NCBI GenBank assembly: GCA_030374765.1
Contig: JARGXX010000026.1
Span: 124,001 to 188,000, forward strand
DNA: 64,000 nt
Direction of reading: 5' to 3'
Source of the DNA: Agarophyton chilense
Lineage: Eukaryota; Rhodophyta; Florideophyceae; Gracilariales; Gracilariaceae
How positions within the stretch are numbered: the first letter of the stretch is position 1; every line of letters starts with the position of its first letter. Below are positions 56,891-64,000 of this stretch, one piece after another. Position numbers and translations under genes: made by a program. The notes below the pieces were generated by a model, which had not been told where the DNA came from, searched no databases, and worked only from the letters and a program-made list of their open reading frames with translations.

Positions 56891-57197
56891 CTCCCCGCCT
56901 ACGCGCGATACAATAATTTTTGATTTTTTGGAGTGCGGCCAAATGCTCAACAACTCCCATTTTGACCCTAAGCGCGATATTTTTGGCGCATCTTCCTCGC
57001 GGGCCAGTTATTTCCAAAAAGATCTCCCCTGTGTGCCTTCAGCGTTTTGCGAGTACCCTTACATTTCCCTCTGAGAACCGTGCACGCGCCAAAACGCCAG
57101 ATTTGCAACGTCACTGTTGCCATCTAAAAGTGTGAAACCTTGACGCGAATCTCGATGTGTCACCTCTTTCCAGACAGCGTGGACGACTTCTGCTGAG
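56891..57197 (+). promoter_or_regulatory. probable promoter region of the antisense copia gene
   Basis: About 300 bp between the 3' LTR and the start of the antisense gene. It has no open frame of its own and includes an AT-rich stretch near 56905-56925. That it drives rightward transcription is inferred only from position. Confidence 0.3.
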
Positions 57198-57276
57198 ATG
57201 AATCCATCGATGGCTCGCACTAAGCAGACGGCTCGCAAATCTGTTGGCGGAAAACCCCCATGGCGCAAGCTTGCAG

Positions 57277-57362
57277 GTAAAGAGGCAAGAATTACAAGGG
57301 AGACACATCTTGACCAATACCTTAACAAGAATATTGTTAAGCTTCTCTGTTTCAAACCGCAG
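57277..57362 (+). other. predicted intron 1 of the antisense copia gene
   Basis: 86 nt, beginning GTAAAG and ending CCGCAG. CCTTAAC resembles a branch point and a pyrimidine-rich stretch precedes the AG. Its removal joins frame 0 to frame 2 without a stop and preserves the H3-like context (WRKLA then ARREKI). Confidence 0.6.
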
Positions 57363-57664
57363 CGCGGCGTGAAAAAATCTACGCAACCACTTTCGAGGGC
57401 AGCAACAACCTCGTGCGGTTTAGCGAAAACGAATCAATCGTTCTGCTCGGGCGCAGGATAACTCATTTTTTCCGGCAGTATCGTGGCATGCAATTTGAAG
57501 GGTTGATGCTGTTCCGATTGGGTCTTACAGAGACTTTGGATGACGAAGACAATCCCGATACCAGTATTGAGTATAACGATTGCATGATCGAGAAGGTATG
57601 GTTGTCGAGAGGAGGTCGTGGTGAGATTAAGGACCATTTCTATGCTCTGGATCATGGCACTAAC

Positions 57665-57708
57665 GTAGTGTGCCCCATCGATATGCATACTTTCTGAATC
57701 GAGTACAG
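57665..57708 (+). other. predicted intron 2 of the antisense copia gene
   Basis: 44 nt, beginning GTAGTG and ending GTACAG. Its removal in phase 0 joins two open frames (ALDHGTN to SAVGGNASR) and removes an in-frame TGA. It is unusually short, so the exact sites are less certain than for intron 1. Confidence 0.5.
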
Positions 57709-58577
57709 TCGGCAGTTGGAGGTAATGCGTCGAGAATTAGGGTTACGTATGATGGCACAGGAGCAGAGGGAACCTTCCATTGGGGAGGTAAGGACCGGTA
57801 TAAAGCGATCAAGAGCATTATAGCTACTTGCAGCGCAAAGCCATTTCAAAGGCTCACCGTGCTCCAACCCGAAGCGCGGATGCCGTCGTCGGGCGTCCGA
57901 AGTTTCCATCTCCGTCATACGTCGATGCAGTTTCGCGACGAGACGTTTCTGTGCCTTGAAGCTTCTTTAAGTAATTCGTTAGCTCTAACCATTGGGTCCG
58001 AGAAGGCTGCTTTGTGTTGGGCGTATCTCGTCGATCGCGTTAGGAAGAACGCAGACGATAATGAGATGTACTTGAACGCCGTTGCAGGTCTTGGGTTTGG
58101 TGATATTCTTTAGCTTGAATATTGGAACCAGAAGGCGCGAAGGAAGGTCCGAGGGAAGTTTCGGGACCTCAAGGATATGCAGAGGTTTGTTCGGGAAAAG
58201 ACCCGTGTTATTAGCCTCGATTACCTTCGCGATGGGACTGGACGCCGAGAAGAGAACTTCGATTTGGATAACTTCCGCGATAGCGGAAACGTCTTCCTTG
58301 CCAGTCTTCAGGCGATTGACGGATACCTGCATGCGATTTGCATAGATGGGGGGCGCAACATGAGTATTGATCCAATGGAGAAGTATCACATGGATCTCAC
58401 TCAGGTTGCTCTCGAGTCCTGTGTTGGGTCAGACCGTTCTTTCAGTCACATTGCGGACTGTCGCGTAGTGCGCTTGCTCCCAGGGAGGAAGGATGGGAAA
58501 CGCGCTCGCCGCGGGAAGAAACGTCGTCACCAAGAAGGTTCTTAAACCAGGGTTTGAAATCTTTGCCATATTTGATC

Positions 58578-61500
58578 CTAAGCCTTAGGGTTCCATGCCC
58601 CTAGATGGTGGCCCATAGTAGATATGATACCTTGGCTGAGTATGCCTTGAACCATAGCTTGGTTCAATTGAGAAAATGAATGATGATTGCTCTTTGTTAA
58701 CGCGTCGGCTAAGTTGAGACTTCCCGCTATCCAACGCATGGAGGATATGTCTCCAGCTTCGAAAGAGTCACGGAGGCGCGACACGGTGGGGCGCAATCGG
58801 TAGTCTCGGCATTCGTGAAGGGTAGTGATGGTTGAGTACAAACCAAATGAGTCGACGTAAAGTACGAGTGAACCGAAATCCGATGCAAAAACTTCCATGC
58901 ATTCCCTAAGTAGTATGGATCTGTCTGCGGATTCTGCTGCCGCAAGAATTTCAGCACCAATTGAACTAAATGATATGCGTCCTTGCTTCGCGCTATGCCT
59001 GTCGACGATGTGGTAGGGAACGTTCTCACCTTGGGAGAAGGCGATGCCACTGATGTAGCCAGTTTGGCGGTAGGATGATTTTTTCCAGTGCTGGCGTCAG
59101 AGAACGTCACTATGTGGCAAGCGTTCATGTTATCCGATACCATCGCAGATCTTGGAGCCATGTACTTCACGATCGGACGTAGCTTTAAGACGAGGTTGAG
59201 GTTCTGGTTTGCTTGCAGAAGATGCCTAACGCGCATCTCTGGGAACAGCTGCTGCATGAAGCTGGCAGCGTACGCGGCTTGAGGCAGCACACCATGGTTG
59301 AGGTAGTTGAGTTTTCCAGCAAGAGACTGGATTTCTAGGACTTCTTGTTGGGTGCATAGATCCTCGGACTGCTTCCTCCTATCCATCGAGATCAGAATGG
59401 GGGCGAGCTTTTCCATAAACTCTGCCATGGAGATCTCGATCGAGAAGTCTTCATATTGCCGAATCCAAAGGCGGCTTAAGATAATCTCGTTCTTAAAGAG
59501 TGCTCTGCCAACCTTGAAGCGAGCTGAGAGAGCCTTGGAGAATTTGTTCATCTCACTCTTTGATCCAGCAAGGAGAAGATCGTCCACCAATTTGGCCAGG
59601 AGTAGAGATATACATCCATGGTCGTCCGACAATATGAACATCTGTGGAATACCAGGGACAGTACGGAATCCGTAGTCGCACAACCATTCCTCGATGCATA
59701 GCTGCCAGAGACGACCGGACTCTACTAGGCCATATGCTGGCTTGAGTAGCTTCCATACTTCGTCTACGAACTGTGTCCATCCCTTTGGAGGCCGCATGTA
59801 TATATCTCGTTTGAGGTCGCCTGATTGCAGATACGCTCTAGAGATGTTAATGCTTCCAAGGGTGAGGTGTAGTAAAGTTGCTAGGGAAAGCAGAAGTCTG
59901 ATGCAGGTGAATAGAGCCGTAGAGGAGTCAGATCGAATTTTATCCTTTTGGGAATCCCGATTTCCATGTGGTACCAGACGGCACTTGAGCTTGACCTTAC
60001 CATTCTCTATATCGAACTTCGTCACGAAGAAGTGATGGGAGGATATGATATTTGCATTTCGCGGGAGTCCTTTGATGGAGATCGGCTTGTATGCCTTGGC
60101 TTCAGAGTAGTTTCTTTTCTCTGCTTCGATGGCCATGTCGATTATCCATCGCGGGGCGAACTATAGCTTAGCTTCTGTGGCTGGTTGGACTCCAATGATC
60201 ATCTTGATCTGCTCGAGAATTCTTTGCTCCGAAGACAAAAAATTTTCGCCGATTGTAGGGAACCTAAGCGAGGTGTCGCCAACATCTCTGCCGAGTTGAG
60301 GGTTCCCGACATCCATTGAGGGTGCGTTCACAGCCGTTGTGTCTTCCTTCGACGCGAATAAGGATGAACAGAACGGATGCAGAGACCACAAATTTGGTTC
60401 GTCCGATATGTTTAGGTCGAAACTCAAAGGGTCTTCTGTGTTTTGCACAGGGAAGTCTGTAATTTCTTCATATTGGAGGGGCGGAAGAGAAGAACGATCG
60501 GTATCATTCCTTTCTTCAGGGACTGGGATCGGTTCTTCTTGGGCGTTAGTGTCCGGGAAGGACGAGTATCCAAGCTCCTGTTTGTCCAGTTCCTGTAGAA
60601 GGGATGAACGTGGGACTAACCTTATGTCCTCGTAGGCGATCTGATGCTTCGGTCCCTGGAGATTTTTGCTCGAAGAGACCGATACTATACGGTCAGTAGT
60701 AGTGACCACGAATGCCTTGTACCAGGAACCATGTTTTCCAACTCTCTTAAAGACATGTACCGGAGTGGTTGGTGCCAGAAGGTGTTTTGATAAAGGATAC
60801 GATGGCTTGGTACGAAGTAATGTGTGTACGGCACTCCTGGAAACTTGTTCGTGGTAGGAAGAAAAGAGCTTCTCTGGTAGCATCTGCTTGGGTAACCCAG
60901 AAACAGAAGGAGTGTAGCCGTGAACAAGCTCGAAGCTGCTGACTGACTTGTTACCATATAGCACATTCTTCAGGAATGTGGCTTTGGAGAGGATCTCAAA
61001 GTCCGTGCAATATACTTGACGAGTTTCCCTTAGATGAGGTTCGTCGAGGAGGAGCGTTTGGACAAATATACGGATTGTCTCGTGGCTCGATTCAACGCTT
61101 CCAATTTTGTTGTGGCGTCTACCAGGCCGCGGTTCGAATGAAATCTGATTCTCGGCACACAATCGCTGAATGGAGTCGTTATTGAACTCTGGGTCTCCTG
61201 ATAATTCTGATGGAGGCCCAAAGACATCAAACCAATGAACAACAATCATGCGAGCGGTATCAGTCATATCCCTTGAAGCCATCAAGACAGTAACGGAGAG
61301 ACCAGTTGATATATCCTTCATATGCAGAATGGGGAGGTTTCCAAACTCGCGTATGAATAGGAAATCCACTTGAAGGTGCTCGTTGAACTCACCCAGTATT
61401 CTCTTGAGTGATATCTTTCGAGAGTGTAACGGGCGGCCAGACCTTTTGCATGAAGTGCAAGATTTGTAGGCCTGTTCGAGCTCACCAGCAAGTGTTCAAT

Positions 61501-62155
61501 TTAGTATCCCGCCTCGACTGCCAAGCTTTTTCATGTCCTTGGTGGAGAGATGGGACTGGCAGTGAAGCTTTGTCGCGAAGCGGCGGGCATGGGTCCGATC
61601 CATGCCGTTCTTTCCAGATAGTTTGGCGATCGGATTAGAATTCCTAGAGAGAAAGGAAGAATGAGAAGAGAAGAAGGATTTGAACGAAGTCGTTATTGAA
61701 GGGACGACGAAAAGGTGTGTTCGGCGGTCATTTTCTTCTCCTGGGACGTACATTGACAGAACTGCGTCGTCCCGAGAGATTCCGACCGAAGCGGGCACTA
61801 TGAGCGTGTTGTCCGAACCCATGAGGTCCGAACGTGACACTACGTCGTTCCCTAGTAGCAGACGACCGTCTCCTTCCGTAATGTAGAACTTTATGTCTGC
61901 TTCCACATCGTTGAGTCCTTTGATCTTTAAGCTCCAAATTCCAAAGACGAGTTTCGGATTTGAACATTCTGGACCAAAACCGTGATAAAAGGGGTCACAG
62001 TCGAGGTATTTAACGTGAAATTGGATAGCCATTGCGATTGATAGTGCAGCGGCAGATTCGATGCCCCCCACACTACGGGGGAAACCAATGTCAATGATGG
62101 GGTTAAGATCTCTCGTACCGCTAACCACATCAGAAGGCGCCCCAATCCATGACTT
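58578..62155 (-). pseudogene. pol: copia pol: protease, integrase, RT, RNase H
   Basis: Read leftward. The protease region has IIDIGFPRSVGG (family D-T/S-G, here Ile) and the flap-like LLLGNDVV. The pre-integrase zinc region (HCQSH ... SCTSC) follows. The integrase core has Asp in LQVDFLF, Asp in ELSGDPEF and Glu in GSVESSHETIR. After an acidic linker comes an RVT_2-type reverse transcriptase (KLKCRLVPHG, SINISRAYLQSGDLKRDIYM, KPAYGL). Its catalytic loop reads LVDD, not the usual YVDD. RNase H ends with LVLYVDSFGLYSTIT and WIAGSLNLADALTK. Lesions: TGA at 61496-61498, TAG at 60161-60163, and a frameshift at a T6 run (59079-59084) in RNase H. Pol overlaps the end of gag in another frame. Confidence 0.87.
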
Positions 62156-63483
62156 TAAGCATGATTGCGTTTCGATGGGGCGGCGCCTGGCGTAAAATCC
62201 GCGTTAGGTCCACGGTTTCGTTCTCTGGAGGCATCTTTTCTGGGATGTCTTCCTCCACGACGAGGAACTTTGGACCTACCGTCTGAATCGTTGCGTTGGC
62301 GTTCGAGCTTCCTCTTCTTTGTCAAAAATGAGGGACTTGGGAACAAGTCATTGCCCGCCATGTGCTCTGTATCACCACAATCGAAACAGAAAGACGACTT
62401 TCCACCTTTTCCGGCCTTAACATCGGTGCGTTTCCTCTTCGCATTGCCCGGTTTGAACGATGCGGTTGATGCAATTCCCTCGTTCCTGTGTCCCAAGCGA
62501 GTTAGTACGCTCTGGTTGGATTGGGAAATCGCAAATAAAGCAGTTTGAACTTTCTGAACCATGATGTTTTCAAGGTCTTCCCTTTTATAATGAGCAGCAG
62601 AGCTCAAAGGGTAAAAGAAAGATTCCGTATGACTGTAACGCCGTCATCCAGGTTTAGACGGCATCTGCGGGAGGGTTGAAGGAGCTTGTTGATAGAAGGA
62701 GTTTGGGCTGGTCTTTGAGTGAGTGTCTGTAATATGTCCCTCGAACTCAACGACCGCTTCATTGATCCTTCTTTTGGTTACCAAAAGCTTTGCCTTCGTC
62801 ATATTGTGATTATCGCGCCTCGAAATCTTAAGGTGAGGCCTCGATAGCATTTCACGGAGGTTGTTTACAGACTCCTGAAACTTCACAAGATTGATGTGGT
62901 GCTGGGTATCCCCAGTATAACTATCACTTCTCAAGCGAGCTTCGGTGAGAGAGCTGAGTTGTAGTTTGGCATTAGTCAACGTCTCCTCACTCAAGGATGC
63001 CTGGTTGAGTAGCGTTATTGCCAGAACTTCTCCGACCTGAAACGAGGATGAGAGTCCACCGTGCATGAGATGATCGGCATCCAAGCCGCGGAAACGTGAT
63101 ACTAAGCTAGCCAGAGGCTCATCCTTACGACGACGGCAGTTTGTAACACGATTGAAGGAAGAAATCAACCGAGAAACAACAGCAATTGGAGGGTCGACTG
63201 CGACAAGTTCAACGATTTCGCATACTGCTTTCACTTGGTCTTCTTGCATGTAATCAACAATTCCTTTTTCTTGGGCTTCGTCGACCACGGATTTCTGAGC
63301 ACTAGGTAGAGCTCTGTCGTACAGCTGTAAACCTAGAGTCGCAAAGATTGTTTGGTAACCACGATCGGTGCCCTTCTTGGCAGCCGTAGAAATAGTATCC
63401 ACCCATCGACAAACGTTGCGGCGCCATTCTTGTTGATCTTTGGTCGGATCAAACTTTGGCGGGTCTGTCAGATTGAAAGACAT
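62155..63483 (-). pseudogene. gag: copia gag, one TGA
   Basis: It starts at ATG 63483 (MSFNLTDPPKFDPTKD), 27 bp inside the 5' LTR. A helical capsid-like region follows (DQQEWRRNVCRWVDTI ... RRKDEPLASLVSRFRGLDAD). A TGA at 62644-62646 interrupts after MPSKPG, and the same frame resumes with REDLENIMVQKVQTAL. A nucleocapsid-type zinc knuckle (CFDCGDTEHMAGND) has lost its last Cys (Asp instead). The tail is very basic. Gag would package the RNA genome. The TGA and the lost zinc ligand point to decay. Confidence 0.82.
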
Positions 63484-63492
63484 AACAGCTCC

Positions 63493-63510
63493 TGCCTCTG
63501 GGCCCATAAC
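63493..63510 (-). other. putative primer-binding site of the copia element
   Basis: Just inside the 5' LTR the minus strand reads GTTATGGGCCCAGAGGCA. A TGG start four bases from the LTR would pair with a tRNA CCA end. It does not resemble the plant-type initiator-Met site, so the primer tRNA is unknown. Confidence 0.4.
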
Positions 63511-63718
63511 TATGGGAAGCAGTCGTATGCAGAGCGAGAGGGCTGTTGGTCTGCTGTCTAGTATGCACTCGCAACGCGCGGTGGAACCGAGGAAGGTGGA
63601 ACGGGCACAAGGTGTCCCCTCTTGCTCCTCTGTCCCCAGTGTCTCGGGGTGGAGCAAGAGTAATGTTTAGTATGCAGCGCCGGCGGCATTGTGCCAGGTG
63701 GCTTTCGTGTATTGCACA
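63511..63718 (-). repeat. 5' LTR of the copia element
   Basis: 208 bp, paired with 56683-56890. It is followed by the target copy GTAAT at 63719-63723. It carries the promoter for leftward genomic RNA. Confidence 0.9.
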
Positions 63719-63723
63719 GTAAT

Positions 63724-64000
63724 CTTGTCTGTAGCTTATCCTTTTTGATTGTCAAACTGCACAAGATTGGCTCGTACACCGGCTACACAGCAACCAATGG
63801 ATCCGTGAAGGGCAGATAGTTGTCTTTTGGCCTTCGGAGATGTTTCCGAAGTTCATAGATGCGCTGTGTAGGGAGTCTCTATCACAAGCAACCATACTCG
63901 GCAAAAGAGGTCTAACCCGTGCTCAATATTGAGCTCCTGGATTATTGACGTGCCTTTTCATAGGGATACTAAGGGACCTTTGGGCTAAAAGTGACATGCC
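63724..64000. other. right flank, nothing recognised
   Basis: Less than 300 bp of unremarkable DNA beyond the copia target duplication. Confidence 0.5.

Larger units (their letters stand above)
57198..58545 (+). pseudogene. antisense copia gene with histone H3 tail mimic, two introns
   Basis: This gene lies opposite to gag-pol. The second ATG (57210) gives MARTKQTARKSVGGKPPWRK. Residues 2-11 equal canonical histone H3 1-10, including the Lys4, Lys9 and Ser10 positions, and GGK keeps Lys14. Three frames must be joined, and consensus introns do so exactly: 57277-57362 (GCAG|GTAAAG to a pyrimidine tract and CCGCAG) and 57665-57708 (AAC|GTAGTG to GTACAG). Exons of 67, 302 and 837 nt total 402 codons. 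The body (TTFEGSNNLVRFSENESI, RVTYDGTGAEGTFHWGGKD, then a basic C-terminus KRARRGKKRRH) matches nothing I know and is not a histone fold. One TAG at 58111-58113 interrupts this copy. The product would be nuclear, with a tail able to attract or titrate H3 readers and modifiers. Confidence 0.7.
56683..63718 (-). mobile_element. complete Ty1/copia retrotransposon, 7,036 bp
   Basis: Two 208-bp LTRs (56683-56890 and 63511-63718) are flanked by the 5-bp target duplication GTAAT (56678-56682 and 63719-63723). The element is transcribed leftward: 5' LTR (right), gag, protease, integrase, reverse transcriptase, RNase H. This integrase-before-RT order is diagnostic of Ty1/copia. An antisense gene occupies the 1.7 kb between RNase H and the 3' LTR. 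By eye the LTRs differ at about 11 of 208 positions, so this copy is older than element B. Nonsense codons and one frameshift disable it. Confidence 0.9.

Noticed and set aside
57198-57461. A genuine histone H3 gene at the copia 3' end
   Set aside because: Only the tail resembles H3. No histone-fold sequence follows in any frame, and the downstream exons encode an unrelated protein.
58081-58113. A third, 26-nt intron removing the TAG at 58111
   Set aside because: It is too short for a spliceosomal intron, and its removal would create another stop. A CAG-to-TAG change is simpler.

Overview
The window looks like nuclear DNA of a eukaryote with intron-poor host genes embedded in transposon-rich, AT-richer DNA. 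A red alga of the Chondrus type is my best guess. The reasons are single-exon GC-rich genes, nested Ty3/gypsy and Ty1/copia elements, an AA15-like copper oxygenase and a carotenoid cleavage oxygenase. The lineage is inferred, not shown. No bacterial or phage features, CRISPR arrays, rRNA or tRNA genes were recognised.

Layout. 1-4.6 kb: AT-rich DNA with a dead pogo/Jerky-like transposase remnant. 4.6-7.5 kb: decayed gag-like sequence, a GC-rich LTR-like block and a plus-strand gag fragment of Ty3/gypsy family A. 7.5-11.8 kb: the 3' end of a minus-strand family A element, consisting of LTR, polypurine tract, an antisense gene remnant, chromodomain and integrase C-terminus. 11.8-25.3 kb: a probable CACTA-like DNA transposon with subterminal repeats, a decayed Tnp2-type transposase and gene fragments, containing a complete 1.3-kb Tc1 element. 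25.3-43.1 kb: the 5' part of a minus-strand family A element, split inside its reverse transcriptase by a complete 12-kb chromodomain Ty3/gypsy element (family B; 922-bp LTRs, target duplication AGTGG). 43.1-44.9 kb: AT-rich spacer.

44.9-56.1 kb is the host gene island: a membrane-anchored trypsin-like protease, a DEG/ENaC-like channel protein, a secreted AA15-like lytic polysaccharide monooxygenase, a small coiled-coil hypothetical protein and a damaged carotenoid cleavage oxygenase. 56.7-63.7 kb: a complete minus-strand Ty1/copia element (208-bp LTRs, target duplication GTAAT).

Main discovery candidate: all three LTR-retrotransposon families carry an extra gene in ANTISENSE orientation between pol and the 3' LTR. 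The antisense genes of gypsy families A and B appear homologous to each other. The copia antisense gene is different. It starts with a near-copy of the histone H3 tail (its first ten residues after Met match canonical H3 1-10) and is best read with two short spliceosomal introns, which antisense orientation would protect from removal during retrotransposition. Together with the chromodomains on the sense strand of the gypsy elements, this suggests retroelements that engage host chromatin in more than one way. Most retroelement frames are broken by one or a few TGA/TAG codons, so these copies are probably inactive relics of recently active families.
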